This document shows, piece by piece, positions 35,142-47,157 of a stretch of DNA of 64,000 nt. Position 1 is the stretch's first letter; the number at the start of each line of letters is the position of its first letter. The notes beneath the pieces are model-generated. The model made no database searches. It saw only the letters and a program-made list of their open reading frames with translations, and was not told where the DNA came from. Both the position numbers and the translations under genes were made by a program. This DNA comes from Clostridium thermobutyricum DSM 4928 (GTDB lineage: Bacteria > Bacillota > Clostridia > Clostridiales > Clostridiaceae): positions 1 to 64,000 of the forward strand of contig NZ_LTAY01000103.1 in the NCBI RefSeq assembly GCF_002050515.1, given 5' to 3'.

Positions 35142-36266
35142 TTACCTATGGGCTATATTTTGCTCCACAGTAAATTGTCCAATTATTTTTATCTTTCCAT
35201 CCCCTAATTCTAAAACCTCATCTTCTGTATCTATTATTTTAGCATCTATCGGTAATTCTTTTTGTAATAACTTTTTTAATGACTCTAATGAACTTTTTAT
35301 TTTTTCCTCTTTATTTACATTTATTTTTCTTTCTTCTTTTTCATAATAAGTAACTTCCTTTATTAATCCATCATTACTCTCTATTTTATCATAATTTTGG
35401 AATGAATTAGAGGATTTTTTCAAATAAATTTTCTTTCCCCACATATCTAAATAAATATCATTATCTTTTTTTCCTGTTCTAACGCTCTCTTTTCCTGATA
35501 TTAATACTTCAACTTCTTTTGTATAAAAAGTGTTGGCTAATACACTTCCATCTGCTTTTGTTTCAAAGGCTGTATCTCCAGTTCCATTAATCCCTTCTAT
35601 TAATAAATCACCTTTTCTTACTATATCTCCTGGCTTAGCTACTGCTGTTCCATTTTCAGCATATATTCTTTTTATCTCACCATCCATTTTTGCATAAACA
35701 TTTCCTTCTTCTACATTTAATCTCTCTGGTGGATTAACTTTTTCTTTTAAACTTATCTTAAGTGTAGATCCTTCTATTCTCGTTCTTATCCATAAAACTT
35801 CATCACATCTATTTTCTATTTCTTTCTCTATTTCATAAACATTTATTTTATTTTTTTGCATTCCCTGTTTAATACCTAATTGATTAAGGATTTCTCTTAT
35901 TTCAAAAGGAGATAAATTTTTTTCTGTTTCTATATCTATGGCCCAAACAAAACTAGATAAAATAAATATTATTACTAAAAACCCTATTCCACTTACAAAA
36001 AAACTCAAACTTTTCTTTATTCTTTTAATTTTTATTATGTTCCCCATTTCTCTTGTTATTCTTATTTTTCCACCACATCTTTTAACTATTTTTTGTATGT
36101 CTTTATAATACTCATAAAATGTCTCAAAAGATATAAGTACTTTATTAATTTTTCTTACGTTACTTAATGGAATTCCATTTCTTGTACATAAATTTAGTAT
36201 TTCTTCTATTTTTATTGCATTTATTTCTACTTCTATTTTATATCTAACTAAATTCTCTTTATTCAT
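35142..36266 (-). CDS. yqfD: sporulation protein YqfD
   Basis: YqfD is a sigma-E-controlled membrane protein needed for sporulation. The 374-residue product has an N-terminal region, one membrane segment (about 80-105, LSFFVSGIGFLVIIFILSSF), and an extracellular domain resembling SpoIVFA/YqfD FtsQ-like folds (WIRTRIEGSTLKISLKEKV). I chose the ATG at 36266, behind GGAGAAAAGAGCC; it overlaps the yqfC stop by eight bases. The 13 upstream codons overlap yqfC and are unlikely to be used. Confidence 0.93.
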   Translation of the reverse strand: MNKENLVRYKIEVEINAIKIEEILNLCTRNGIPLSNVRKINKVLISFETFYEYYKDIQKIVKRCGGKIRITREMGNIIKIKRIKKSLSFFVSGIGFLVIIFILSSFVWAIDIETEKNLSPFEIREILNQLGIKQGMQKNKINVYEIEKEIENRCDEVLWIRTRIEGSTLKISLKEKVNPPERLNVEEGNVYAKMDGEIKRIYAENGTAVAKPGDIVRKGDLLIEGINGTGDTAFETKADGSVLANTFYTKEVEVLISGKESVRTGKKDNDIYLDMWGKKIYLKKSSNSFQNYDKIESNDGLIKEVTYYEKEERKINVNKEEKIKSSLESLKKLLQKELPIDAKIIDTEDEVLELGDGKIKIIGQFTVEQNIAHR

Positions 36267-36549
36267 GGCTCTTTTCTCCATAATATATAGTATTAAAAGT
36301 TCCACTTACTATTATAGTTTCTTCTTCTATATACAGTATTTCAAGTCCAGTTCCTTCTATGGTTAATTTTCCAATAGTTGAATTTAAAGATATAAAATTA
36401 TCATCAAACTTAATTATTCCTTTATGATTTTCTATATTTATTTCTTCTTTTCCTATAATTGTTATTTTAGGTTCTCCAGTCATAACTTCCTTTGGCAAAT
36501 TAAGTTTTTTTATTACTTCATTTTTTCTATTTTTAAATTTATTTTCCAT
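36259..36549 (-). CDS. yqfC: sporulation protein YqfC
   Basis: This 96-residue soluble protein belongs to the YabP/YqfC family of sporulation proteins (about 90-100 residues). GEPKITIIGKEEINIENHKG is the core strand region. The ATG at 36549 has a perfect AAAGGAGATTTT ribosome site; nine more codons upstream are not needed. It overlaps yqfD, and the pair is likely one mother-cell operon. Confidence 0.92.
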   Translation of the reverse strand: MENKFKNRKNEVIKKLNLPKEVMTGEPKITIIGKEEINIENHKGIIKFDDNFISLNSTIGKLTIEGTGLEILYIEEETIIVSGTFNTIYYGEKSHE

Positions 36550-36619
36550 AAAATCTCCTTTTATTATTTCTATCATAGTAATCTATGTTAAAATAAAAAA
36601 TTTTATGAATAATTTTAAA

Positions 36620-36660
36620 CTAAAAAAATAAGAGATATAAAGTTTTCTTTATATCTCTTA
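36620..36660 (-). terminator. terminator of the rpsU-yqeY operon
   Basis: AAGAGATATAAAG (36630-36642) pairs with CTTTATATCTCTT (36647-36659), followed on the minus strand by ATTTTTTTAG. A weaker hairpin with AAAAGGG lies between it and the yqeY stop. Confidence 0.82.
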
Positions 36661-36697
36661 CAAAAATAACAAAAAGGGCTCATAATGAACCCTTTTG

Positions 36698-37150
36698 CTA
36701 TTTATTACTTAAATAATCTTTAACTATTTGACTTACAAGTTTACCATCAGCTTTACCTAAAGTTTTAGGTCTTACTAATGCCATTACTTTTCCCATGTCT
36801 TTTATGCAATTTGCACCCGCTTCTTCTGCTGAGTCTTTGACTATTTGTAATATTTCTTGTTCGCTTAATTGCTGAGGAAGGTAATCTAGCAAGATTTTAA
36901 TTTCTTCATTAGTAGAATCTACTAAATCTTGTCTGTTACCTTTTTCAAACTCAAGCACAGCTTCTCTTCTTTGCTTGACTTCTTTAGCTAATATCTCTAT
37001 AGCCTTTGCATCATCAACAACTATTTTATCAGTTTTTTCAACTAATAATATTGCTGCTTTAGCACTGCTTAAAACATTAGCTTTAAACTTCTCTTTTGCT
37101 TTTAAAGCATTTTTCCAATCATTTTGAAGTCTGACTTTTATTTCTGGCAT
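36698..37150 (-). CDS. yqeY: YqeY/GatB-type protein
   Basis: The 150-residue helical protein is the stand-alone version of the tRNA-binding tail of GatB. KDMGKVMALVRPKTLGKADGKLVSQIVKDYL is the conserved C-terminal part (positions about 118-148). Function is not defined in detail; it may affect tRNA-dependent amidation or translation. It is cotranscribed with rpsU, 30 bases away, as in most Firmicutes. Confidence 0.92.
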   Translation of the reverse strand: MPEIKVRLQNDWKNALKAKEKFKANVLSSAKAAILLVEKTDKIVVDDAKAIEILAKEVKQRREAVLEFEKGNRQDLVDSTNEEIKILLDYLPQQLSEQEILQIVKDSAEEAGANCIKDMGKVMALVRPKTLGKADGKLVSQIVKDYLSNK

Positions 37151-37180
37151 CTATTTCATACCTTCTTTCAAAAAGAAATC

Positions 37181-37357
37181 CTATTTGAACTTTCTCTTTC
37201 TAGCAGCTTCTGATTTCTTTTTCTTTTTTACACTTGGTTTTTCGTAGTGTTCTCTTTTTCTTACTTCAGTAAGAACTCCAGCTCTAGCACATTTTCTTTT
37301 AAATCTTCTTAATGCACTTTCAAGAGTTTCGTTTTCTCCAACTTTTATTTCTGACAT
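37181..37357 (-). CDS. rpsU: ribosomal protein S21
   Basis: This 58-residue basic protein begins [19 protein letters not shown] and ends AARKRKFK, the S21 pattern with [13 protein letters not shown] in between. A GGAGGGAGGGATAATGA leader gives the ribosome site. S21 binds near the anti-Shine-Dalgarno end of 16S rRNA. It is the first gene of the rpsU-yqeY unit and is short enough to be missed by length cut-offs. Confidence 0.97.
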   Translation of the reverse strand: MSEIKVGENETLESALRRFKRKCARAGVLTEVRKREHYEKPSVKKKKKSEAARKRKFK

Positions 37358-37482
37358 TCATTATCCCTCCCTCCGCTAGCTTAAATTAATAAATTCAACT
37401 CAGCTACGGGCTTAATAACACACGCTAAATTATACAACATTTGCATAAGGTATGTCAATAATAAGATTTAACTTATTTTTCT

Positions 37483-37824
37483 TTAGCCTGGTGGCCATTT
37501 TAATTCTCTTCCACCTAAGACATGAAAATGTAAATGTTCTACAGTTTGCCCACCATCTACTCCACAGTTATTTACTACTCTATATCCTGTTTTGTCTATG
37601 TTAAGCTCACTAGTTAGTTTATTTATAATTTCAAATATATGTGATATATATTTGGAATTTTCATTATTTATATAATTTGCACTTTTAATGTGCTTTTTAG
37701 GAATTACTAAAAAATGAACTGGTGCTTCTGGATTTATATCATAAAAAGCATATACCATATCGTCTTCATATATCTTTTTTGATGGAATTTCTCCATTTAT
37801 TATTTTACAAAAAATACAATCCAA
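37483..37824 (-). CDS. HIT-family hydrolase (HinT-like)
   Basis: This small enzyme hydrolyses nucleoside phosphoramidates or adenylates. The 113-residue protein starts MDCIFCKIINGEIPS and has the HIT motif HLHFHVLGG and a zinc-site CxxC. I chose TTG at 37824: the GTG at 37833 lies inside the ribosome site AAGGAGGTG. It follows mtaB after 32 bases. Confidence 0.93.
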   Translation of the reverse strand: MDCIFCKIINGEIPSKKIYEDDMVYAFYDINPEAPVHFLVIPKKHIKSANYINNENSKYISHIFEIINKLTSELNIDKTGYRVVNNCGVDGGQTVEHLHFHVLGGRELKWPPG

Positions 37825-37856
37825 TTTTTTCACCTCCTTAAAATTCTAGTACTATT

Positions 37857-39164
37857 CTATTCTACCACGTTTCCTATAGAATAGTCACCCTTCTCTTCTA
37901 AAATTTTCACATTTATAATTTTTCCTATTTCTTTTTCGCTTATTCCTTTTACATGAACTTTAACATAATTTCTTGTATATCCTTCATAAACTCCTTCTTC
38001 ACCTTTAACTTCTTGTTCTATTAAAACATCCATTGTTCTACCAACTAAAGCTTTAGTGAATTCTCTTTCATTTATCTTATTTAAAGCTATAAGCTTCTTA
38101 CTTCTCTCTTCTTTTATCTTTCCATCTATTTGATTTTCCATATCATGTGCTTTTGTTCCTGTTCTAGGACTAAATTTAAATATATGAGTTTTTGTTAACT
38201 TATTTCTTTTTAAGAATTCATAAGTTTCATTAAACTCTTCCTCAGTTTCACCTGGGAATCCTACTATTACATCTGTAGTTATAGAAACATCCTTTAAATT
38301 ATCTCTTAATACTTTTACTATTTCTTCATATTCATCAGCTGTATATCTTCTGTTCATTCTTTTTAAAGTACTTGTACATCCACTTTGAAGAGAAAGATGG
38401 AATTGTGGACAAAGCTTCTTCATATTTTTAATTTTTTCTACTACTTCTGGTGTAAAGAAAGCAGGTTCTATTGAACCAATTCTTACTCTTTCTATACCAT
38501 CTATATTTTCTATTTCCTCTAAAAGAGAAATTAATGTAACATTTCCTTCTAAATCTAATCCATATGAAGCTGTATGTATTCCAGAAAGAATTATTTCTTT
38601 AAAACCATGTTCTGCTAATTGTTTTATTTCATTTAAAACTACTTTAAAATCTTTTGAACAAACAGCGCCTCTTGTATAAGGAATTAAACAATATGTACAG
38701 AATCTATTACATCCATCCTGTATTTTTAAGAAAGCTCTAGTTTTTTCTCTATAATCTTCAATTTTTAAATTTTCAAATTTTTTATTTTTTAAAACTCCTG
38801 ATACTTCTATTTGAGGTTTTTTTTCTTCTCTTGCTTTATTTACAAAATAAACTATATCACCTTTATTTCTTGTTCCTAAAACAACATCTACACCTTCTAT
38901 AGAAGAAACTTCTTTAGGCGCAATTTGTGAATAACAACCAACAGCAGCTATTATAGCTTCACTGTTTTGTCGTCTTGCTCTTCCTATTATTTGTCTTGAT
39001 TTCTTATCTCCCATATTCGTTACAGAACATGTATTTATTACATATACATCAGCTTTTTCTGAAAAATCTACTACTTCATATCCTTCTCTAATAAATTTTT
39101 CTGTCATAGCTTCTGACTCATATACATTTACTCTACAACCTAATGTTGCAAATGCTACTTTCAT
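37857..39164 (-). CDS. mtaB: tRNA t6A37 methylthiotransferase MtaB
   Basis: MtaB adds a methylthio group to t6A at position 37 of tRNAs reading ANN codons. The 435-residue protein has the UPF0004 domain (TLGCRVNVYESEAM, INTCSVTN), the radical SAM cluster GCNRFCTYCLIPYTRG and a TRAM domain (about 375-435). It starts directly at the rsmE stop codon (AGGAGGAATATAAATG). This is YqeV in B. subtilis. Confidence 0.95.
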   Translation of the reverse strand: MKVAFATLGCRVNVYESEAMTEKFIREGYEVVDFSEKADVYVINTCSVTNMGDKKSRQIIGRARRQNSEAIIAAVGCYSQIAPKEVSSIEGVDVVLGTRNKGDIVYFVNKAREEKKPQIEVSGVLKNKKFENLKIEDYREKTRAFLKIQDGCNRFCTYCLIPYTRGAVCSKDFKVVLNEIKQLAEHGFKEIILSGIHTASYGLDLEGNVTLISLLEEIENIDGIERVRIGSIEPAFFTPEVVEKIKNMKKLCPQFHLSLQSGCTSTLKRMNRRYTADEYEEIVKVLRDNLKDVSITTDVIVGFPGETEEEFNETYEFLKRNKLTKTHIFKFSPRTGTKAHDMENQIDGKIKEERSKKLIALNKINEREFTKALVGRTMDVLIEQEVKGEEGVYEGYTRNYVKVHVKGISEKEIGKIINVKILEEKGDYSIGNVVE

Positions 39165-39911
39165 TTATATTCCTCCTAAATCACCAAACTCATATTGAAC
39201 TAGTGAAGTAGCTGTAAAACCTGCTGTTTCTGTTCTTAAAATTCTACTTCCTAAAGTGATAATATATGCTCCATTATCTTTCATTATTTCTATTTCTTTT
39301 TCTTCAAATCCACCTTCTGGACCTATAACTATTCCTATTTTAGATATTTCAGTTTTATCTATTTCTTGCATAAGTCTTTTTATGCCAAAATTTTCTGCAT
39401 TTTCATATGGAACTAAAATCAAATCAAAATTTTTCATTTCTTCTACTAATTTATCCATTGAAATTGGCTCTAAAACTTTAGGTATAATACTTCTTTTACT
39501 TTGCTTGCATGCTTCTAAAGCTATTCTATTTAATCTATCTAATTTTTTAAAATCACCTTTTAATTTAACATCTACTCTTTCAGTTAAAAGTGGTTGAAAA
39601 GTTTTTATACCTAATTCAGTTCCTTTTTGAACAATTAAATCCATCTTTTGTGATTTTGGTAAACCTTGAAAAAGAGTTATTTCTACTCCACTTTCATTAT
39701 CAATATCAAGTTTTTCTATTATTTCTAATTCTACTTCAGTTTTTGTAATATCAGTTATCTTCGCTAAATATTCATTTCCATTACAATCATTTAATTTAAC
39801 TTCTTCACCTTCGGATAATCTCAGAACCTTATATATATGCTTTACGTCATCTCCTACTATTTTAGCTTTATTTTCTATAATATTATGGTCTGATGTAAAA
39901 AACTTGTGCAT
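39165..39911 (-). CDS. rsmE: 16S rRNA m3U1498 methyltransferase RsmE
   Basis: The 248-residue SPOUT-class enzyme has the N-terminal PUA-like part and the knotted C-terminal domain with IGIVIGPEGGFEEKEI and LGSRILRTETA. It is YqeU in B. subtilis. AAGGGGGAAC precedes the ATG. It is 12 bases after prmA in the same transcript. Confidence 0.95.
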   Translation of the reverse strand: MHKFFTSDHNIIENKAKIVGDDVKHIYKVLRLSEGEEVKLNDCNGNEYLAKITDITKTEVELEIIEKLDIDNESGVEITLFQGLPKSQKMDLIVQKGTELGIKTFQPLLTERVDVKLKGDFKKLDRLNRIALEACKQSKRSIIPKVLEPISMDKLVEEMKNFDLILVPYENAENFGIKRLMQEIDKTEISKIGIVIGPEGGFEEKEIEIMKDNGAYIITLGSRILRTETAGFTATSLVQYEFGDLGGI

Positions 39912-39923
39912 AAAAGTTCCCCC

Positions 39924-40865
39924 TTATTTTAATTTGGCTACTATACAATTCCATTCTCCATCTTTATTTATTTCTTTAACCTCAAACCCTGATTCTTCTA
40001 ATTTAGAAGTAACCATTTCAACTCTATCATGAATTATTCCAGATGTTATAAATAATCCATCCTCTTTTAAAACTCTCTTAACATCATCAATTAGTATGCA
40101 AATTATTTCTGCTATTATATTCGCAACAACTATATCTGCTTTACCATTTATAACTTCTACTAAATTACCATAAAGAATTTCTATATTATCTAAATTATTG
40201 TAGCTTACATTTTCTTTTGCTGATTCTACTGCAACTGGATCTAAATCAACTCCTATAGCTTTTTTAGCCCCTAATTTTGCTGCACCTATAGCAAGTATTC
40301 CTGAACCACAACCAACATCAAATACTGTACTATCTTTTTTTACATATTTGTCTAAAGCTTTTAAACACATACTAGTAGTTTCATGATCTCCTGTTCCAAA
40401 AGCCATTCCTGGATCAAGTTCTATAATAAGTTCCCCTTCATTTGCTTTATACTCTTCCCATATAGGTTTAACAACTAATTTATCAGTTATTTTTGAAGGC
40501 TTATAATATTTTTTCCAGTTATTTGCCCAATCTTCTTCATGAGTTTTTTCTATTTCAACAGCTCCTTCCCCTACATCTATTCCAAAGCCTTTAAGTTCTT
40601 CAACTTTTTCTTTTACATAAGCTAAAATCTCTTCTAAATTATCTTCTTCAGCAAAATATCCTTTTACTACTGCATATTCACCTTTATGTTCTAATACATT
40701 TATATCTGCAAAATCCCAAGTTAATGGACCTTGTTCTCTTCCTAATATATCATTTGGATCTTCAATAGAAACACCTTTGCAATCTAGTCCATAAAATATT
40801 CCTGAAATAGGCTCTAATGCCTCACTAGTTGTTTTTATCTTAATTTCTGTCCATGTTCCTTCCAT
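39924..40865 (-). CDS. prmA: ribosomal protein L11 methyltransferase
   Basis: PrmA trimethylates L11. The 313-residue protein has the N-terminal substrate domain ([18 protein letters not shown]) and the SAM domain ([48 protein letters not shown]). I chose the ATG at 40865, nine bases after AAAGGA, over two upstream ATGs. It is the canonical copy, in the conserved dnaJ-prmA-rsmE order; a paralogue lies at 14516-15385. Confidence 0.95.
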   Translation of the reverse strand: MEGTWTEIKIKTTSEALEPISGIFYGLDCKGVSIEDPNDILGREQGPLTWDFADINVLEHKGEYAVVKGYFAEEDNLEEILAYVKEKVEELKGFGIDVGEGAVEIEKTHEEDWANNWKKYYKPSKITDKLVVKPIWEEYKANEGELIIELDPGMAFGTGDHETTSMCLKALDKYVKKDSTVFDVGCGSGILAIGAAKLGAKKAIGVDLDPVAVESAKENVSYNNLDNIEILYGNLVEVINGKADIVVANIIAEIICILIDDVKRVLKEDGLFITSGIIHDRVEMVTSKLEESGFEVKEINKDGEWNCIVAKLK

Positions 40866-40954
40866 TATCGTCATTCCTTTCATTAATTCTGTTTATACTA
40901 ATAATTTATTTTACACTTATGTAATGTTTATGTCTAGTTTTCTTATTAACATAA

Positions 40955-40985
40955 AGAAAGGTAGTTAAAATATTAACTACCCCAA
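40955..40985 (-). terminator. terminator of the dnaK operon after dnaJ
   Basis: GGTAGTTAA (40960-40968) pairs with TTAACTACC (40973-40981), followed on the minus strand by TTTCTTTATG. Confidence 0.8.
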
Positions 40986-41005
40986 CTTAATATCTAATTT
41001 TTATT

Positions 41006-42133
41006 TTATCTAAAAAAACCTTTTTTCTTGCTTGGCTCACTAGAAGCTTCTTCTCCAGTTGCTTCCATAAATGCCTTCAATGCATTCTTAGCTTTTTCAT
41101 TTAGATGTTTAGGAATATCAACTATTACTTTTACATATTGATCTCCTCTACCACTTCCTTGAACTTTAGGAATTCCTTTTCCTTTTAATCTAAATACAGT
41201 TCCAGATTGAGTTCCTTCTGGGATTGTGTATTTAACATTTCCATCTATTGTTTCAACAGTTATTTCTGTTCCTAAAGCAGCCTTTGCCATACTTATATGT
41301 GTTTCAATATGAACATCTGCTCCTTTTCTTGTGAATACTTTAGATGGAGTTACCATAATTTTTATATAAAGATCTCCTGCTGGACCTCCATTTATTCCTT
41401 GCTCTCCTTGTCCTCTAAGTGGCATAACATTTCCTGTATCCACACCTGCTGGAACATTTACTTTTATTTTTCTATTTTTTCTAACTCTACCTTTTCCTTT
41501 ACAATCTGTACAAGGCTCTTCAATTATTTTTCCTGTACCATGACATTTATCACATTCAGAATTAGTTACGAAATTTCCTAAAGGAGTTTGTCTTTGAACA
41601 CGAACTTGACCTGTTCCACCACAATTTGGACAAGTTTTAGGAGATGTACCTGCTTTTGCTCCACTACCACTACATGTTGAACAATTTTCAGTTCTTGTTA
41701 CTGATATTTCTTTCTCAATTCCTCTTATAGCTTCTTCAAAAGTAAGTCTTATAGTATACTCAAGATCTGCTCCTCTTCTAGGACCATTTCTTCTTGAACT
41801 TGAAGATCCACCTCCAAATCCGCCTCCAAAGAAACTATCAAATATATCTCCCATATCAAATCCACCGAAGCCTCCACCACTGAAGCCTCCACCGAAACCT
41901 GAACTTCCATCAAAATCAGCAGTTCCAAATTGGTCATATCTAGCTTTCTTTTCTGGATCTGAAAGAACTTGATATGCTTCATTTATTTCTTGGAATTTCT
42001 TTTGCGCCTCATCATTTCCTTGGTTTTTATCTGGATGATATTTGATAGCTAATTTTCTAAAAGCTTTTTTTATTTCTGCATCACTTGCACCTTTTTCTAA
42101 GCCTAATACTTCATAATAGTCTCTTTGTGCCAT
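41006..42133 (-). CDS. dnaJ: chaperone DnaJ
   Basis: The 375-residue co-chaperone has the J domain with HPDK (HPDKNQG near residue 33), a Gly/Phe-rich region (about 75-105), four zinc-binding CxxCxGxG repeats (about 145-210) and the substrate-binding C-terminal domains. It stimulates DnaK ATPase. It lies 105 bases after dnaK, with a weak hairpin in the gap. Confidence 0.97.
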   Translation of the reverse strand: MAQRDYYEVLGLEKGASDAEIKKAFRKLAIKYHPDKNQGNDEAQKKFQEINEAYQVLSDPEKKARYDQFGTADFDGSSGFGGGFSGGGFGGFDMGDIFDSFFGGGFGGGSSSSRRNGPRRGADLEYTIRLTFEEAIRGIEKEISVTRTENCSTCSGSGAKAGTSPKTCPNCGGTGQVRVQRQTPLGNFVTNSECDKCHGTGKIIEEPCTDCKGKGRVRKNRKIKVNVPAGVDTGNVMPLRGQGEQGINGGPAGDLYIKIMVTPSKVFTRKGADVHIETHISMAKAALGTEITVETIDGNVKYTIPEGTQSGTVFRLKGKGIPKVQGSGRGDQYVKVIVDIPKHLNEKAKNALKAFMEATGEEASSEPSKKKGFFR

Positions 42134-42171
42134 TTCTCTATTTCACCACCAAATTAATTTTTAAATTTATA

Positions 42172-42205
42172 AAAGGGAAGACGACTAATCTGCCTTCCCT
42201 TTAGT
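42172..42205 (-). terminator. hairpin between dnaK and dnaJ
   Basis: AAAGGGAAG and CTTCCCTTT form a stem with a long loop, followed by TTTTATAAATTT on the minus strand. It may lower dnaJ expression relative to dnaK. Confidence 0.6.
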
Positions 42206-42238
42206 ATTATATAAGAATTTATCTATTCCTTACAAGGA

Positions 42239-44143
<1,905 letters not shown>

Positions 44144-44162
44144 TTATTCTAAATTATTTTTA

Positions 44163-44744
44163 CTAATTAGCTGTTTTAACCATTGAGTGTCTTATAACTT
44201 TATCTCCTCTTTTGTATCCCTTCATAAACACTTCTACTACAACATTAGTTCCAAGTTCAGGATCTTCTATATGCATTATTGCATTATGGAAATTTGGGTC
44301 AAATCCTTCACTAGTTTCTATTTCTGTAACACCAAGTTTTTCAAGAGAATTTTGGAATCCTTTTAAAGTCATTTCAACACCTTGTTTTAATGCTTCAATA
44401 TTTCCTTCAGCTGCAATTGCTCTTTCTATATTATCAAGATTTGGAAGAATTTCTTTTAATACATCTACACAAGCATCTGTATATATCCCTTCCTTTTCTT
44501 TAGCAGTTCTCTTTTTAAAATTTTGATATTCAGCTGTTTGTCTTAAATATTTATCTTTTTCAACTTCAAGCTCTTCCTTTAGTTTTTGAATTTCTTCTTT
44601 ATATTTCTTAACTAAAGAAAGTTCATTTTCTTCTGAATTTTCTTCTTTTGTTTCTTCAACTACTTCTTCTTTATTTTCTTCTACTGATTCTTCAATTATT
44701 TCTTCATTTAAATCTTTTTCTAGCTCTTCTTTGTCTTTACTCAT
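44163..44744 (-). CDS. grpE: nucleotide exchange factor GrpE
   Basis: GrpE releases ADP from DnaK. The 193-residue protein has a long acidic N-terminus (about 1-45, many Glu), a coiled coil (about 45-90, YKEEIQKLKEELEVEKDKYL) and the beta domain (SEGFDPNFHNAIMHIED). The start is uncertain: ATG 44744 lies 11 bases after AGAGGTG, while a GTG at 44756 overlaps that site. Confidence 0.95.
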   Translation of the reverse strand: MSKDKEELEKDLNEEIIEESVEENKEEVVEETKEENSEENELSLVKKYKEEIQKLKEELEVEKDKYLRQTAEYQNFKKRTAKEKEGIYTDACVDVLKEILPNLDNIERAIAAEGNIEALKQGVEMTLKGFQNSLEKLGVTEIETSEGFDPNFHNAIMHIEDPELGTNVVVEVFMKGYKRGDKVIRHSMVKTAN

Positions 44745-44768
44745 TCCAGTAACCACACCTCTTTTTCT

Positions 44769-45800
44769 TTATTTATCAAAATTCCCTTTAAGAGTATTAT
44801 TTAATTCTTTCATAACTTGTGCCATAATAGCCACAACTTTTGAATAATTAATTCTTCTAGGTCCTATAAGACCTATAGTTCCTTTTGCACCATCTCCTAG
44901 CGAATATTCAGCTGATATGATGCTACACTCTTTTGCTTCAGGAATAAAATTCTCTTCACCAATTTTAATTGTTATTTCATTATTTGGTTCTATAAGTTCA
45001 AGTACACATTCCTTATCATGAAGTAGAGAAAGTATTTCTTTTACTTTATCTATGTCATTGTATTCTGGATAATTAAATATATTTGTTGTTCCTTCCATAA
45101 ATACTTCTTTTGAATCTTCTTCTTTTAAGCATGTGTATAAAGTTGGTAACATCGCATTAAAAAGCTCTTCATGACCATTTAAATCATTTCTTAAATTATT
45201 TATTACCTCTAAATTTATTTCATCTATAGTTAAATTCTTAAGTCTATTGTTTAATACTGTATTTAAATTAACTATATCTTCTTCTAAAGGCATTTTATTT
45301 ACTTTTATTAAATGATTTTTTATTATCTCACTGTCAGTAATGACTACAAAAAGTAAATTTTCTTCATCAACTTTTATTATTTGTATAGATTTTAATCTAC
45401 ACATTTTCATTGATGGAGTTTTTACAACACAGGTTAAATTAGTTAATTCTGAAAGTAATGCACTTGCATTTTTAACTATTTTACTAACCTCTAGCATTGC
45501 AGAATCAATTACATACTCTTTTATACGAAGTTCTTCCTCCTTACTTAGAATTGAATTTCCCATCATACTATCTACATACATTCTGTATCCTTTGCTTGAT
45601 GGGATTCTTCCTGCTGATGTATGAGGTTGTTCTAAAAGCCCCATATCTTCTAAATCAGCCATTTCATTTCTAATCGTTGCAGGACCAACTCCTAAGTCGT
45701 ATTTTTTAGCGATTGTTCTTGAGCCAACAGGTTCTCCTGTATTAATGTAATCATTGATAATAGCTTGAAGTATTTTTATTTTTCTATCATCAATAATCAT
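44769..45800 (-). CDS. hrcA: heat-inducible repressor HrcA
   Basis: HrcA represses the dnaK operon by binding CIRCE. The 343-residue protein has an N-terminal winged helix ([23 protein letters not shown]) and a C-terminal dimerisation/GAF-like region. I chose the ATG at 45800 behind AAGAGGTGA; the longer frame would start inside the CIRCE operator. It lies 24 bases ahead of grpE and is the first gene of the operon. Confidence 0.96.
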   Translation of the reverse strand: MIIDDRKIKILQAIINDYINTGEPVGSRTIAKKYDLGVGPATIRNEMADLEDMGLLEQPHTSAGRIPSSKGYRMYVDSMMGNSILSKEEELRIKEYVIDSAMLEVSKIVKNASALLSELTNLTCVVKTPSMKMCRLKSIQIIKVDEENLLFVVITDSEIIKNHLIKVNKMPLEEDIVNLNTVLNNRLKNLTIDEINLEVINNLRNDLNGHEELFNAMLPTLYTCLKEEDSKEVFMEGTTNIFNYPEYNDIDKVKEILSLLHDKECVLELIEPNNEITIKIGEENFIPEAKECSIISAEYSLGDGAKGTIGLIGPRRINYSKVVAIMAQVMKELNNTLKGNFDK

Positions 45801-45817
45801 AACATCACCTCTTATTG

Positions 45818-45844
45818 TTAGCACTCATTACTGTCGAGTGCTAA
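45818..45844. promoter_or_regulatory. CIRCE operator
   Basis: TTAGCACTC (45818-45826), a nine-base spacer and GAGTGCTAA (45836-45844) match the CIRCE consensus perfectly. It lies between the promoter and hrcA, so HrcA controls its own operon. Confidence 0.98.
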
Positions 45845-45857
45845 TGACTATATTTAA

Positions 45858-45886
45858 AATATATTCTTCATGAGTAAATTTGTCAA
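45858..45886 (-). promoter_or_regulatory. sigma-A type promoter of the hrcA operon
   Basis: TTGACA (45886-45881) and TATATT (45863-45858) are 17 bases apart, with CIRCE right after the expected start. Confidence 0.85.
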
Positions 45887-45959
45887 TAATATCTTATTTA
45901 TTTTTAGCTAATTATTTTAAATTAAATAGATTTTACTCCGTTTTTCTTCATTTTTCTAA

Positions 45960-47087
45960 TTATTTTATGAAATCACTTAAAACATAATTTGAAACTTCTA
46001 TTCCTTGTTTCGTTAACTTTAACCTTTCATTAGTTTGTATCATTAGGCCCTTTTTTATGTTAGAAATAATTTCATTTTCATAAACTTCTTCTATATCTAA
46101 ATTAAATTTATCTTTAAAATCTCTTTTATCTATTCCCTCTAACATTCTAAGGCCTAAAAAAATATATTCTTCCATATTCTCTTTTTTACTATTTTCTAAT
46201 ATTTCTTCAAAAGCTTTTTTATTAATGTTTATATTATCTATATACTTTTTAACATTAGATATATTTTTTATTCTTTTATTATTTATAAATGAACTTGAAG
46301 AAGATCCAACTCCTATATAATCCTTAAGTTTCCAGTATCCTATATTATGAAAGCATTCATTATTAGACTTCGCATAATTTGAAAATTCATATTGCTTATA
46401 GCCATTTGATTCTAATATTTCTTTTCCTATTGAATACATTGCTCTTTCTTCTTCTTCGCTTGGAAGATTCAAAATATCTTTTTCATACATGTTATAGAAT
46501 GCTGTTCCTTCTTCTATTATTAAGCTATAAAATGATATATGTTCAGGATTTAATTTTATAATGTAATTTAAGGTCTCTTTTAATTCATCTAACTTTTGAT
46601 TTGGAAGTCCAAACATTAAATCTATATTTATATTTTTAAATCCTATATCTCTTGCCAGTTTAAAATTCTCTTCAAAGGTTTCTAAAGTGTGTATTCTTCC
46701 TATTTCTTTTAATAAATTGTTGTTTGTTGTCTGAAGCCCAAAGCTTATTCTATTTATTCCTCCTTCTTTCATAATTTCAAGTTTCTCTTTATTTATAGTT
46801 CCTGGATTACATTCTATTGTTTTTTCGGCTCCATGAACAAATTTTACATTTCTCAAAATATTAAAAAGTTTTCTTAATTCTTCTTCTGTTAAATAACTTG
46901 GAGTTCCTCCACCTATAAAAAGTGAACTAAATTCTATATCTTTACATCTGGACTCTATTTCTATTTTTAAAGCATTTAAATAATCTTCTCTTAGATATTC
47001 TATGTTGGCAAAAGATGGGAAATCACAATAAAAACATTTTTGTTTGCAAAATGGAATATGTACATATAATAATGTTTCTTTTTTCAT
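45960..47087 (-). CDS. hemW: radical SAM haem chaperone HemW
   Basis: The 375-residue protein has the radical SAM site HIPFCKQKCFYCDF near the N-terminus and the HemW region with INIDLMFGLPNQ. HemW proteins insert haem into targets and lack coproporphyrinogen oxidase activity; old annotations call them HemN. It precedes the hrcA operon, as in B. subtilis. A role in a fermentative host is not clear. Confidence 0.93.
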   Translation of the reverse strand: MKKETLLYVHIPFCKQKCFYCDFPSFANIEYLREDYLNALKIEIESRCKDIEFSSLFIGGGTPSYLTEEELRKLFNILRNVKFVHGAEKTIECNPGTINKEKLEIMKEGGINRISFGLQTTNNNLLKEIGRIHTLETFEENFKLARDIGFKNINIDLMFGLPNQKLDELKETLNYIIKLNPEHISFYSLIIEEGTAFYNMYEKDILNLPSEEEERAMYSIGKEILESNGYKQYEFSNYAKSNNECFHNIGYWKLKDYIGVGSSSSSFINNKRIKNISNVKKYIDNININKKAFEEILENSKKENMEEYIFLGLRMLEGIDKRDFKDKFNLDIEEVYENEIISNIKKGLMIQTNERLKLTKQGIEVSNYVLSDFIK

Positions 47088-47102
47088 ACTTTAATCTCCT
47101 TT

Positions 47103-47137
47103 CTTAATAAAAAAGGTGTATCAATATAGATACACCC
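47103..47137 (-). terminator. terminator of the TerB-like gene
   Basis: On the minus strand GGTGTATCTATATTGATACACC is followed by TTTTTT. Confidence 0.85.
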
Positions 47138-47157
47138 CTAATAATAATCATACTATA

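Noticed and set aside
41749-41982. Minus-strand 77-residue frame inside dnaJ
   Set aside because: It is the alternate reading of the Gly-rich part of dnaJ and has low-complexity sequence.
45801-45824. Longer HrcA start inside the CIRCE operator
   Set aside because: The operator must lie upstream of the coding region, and the ATG at 45800 has a clear ribosome site.
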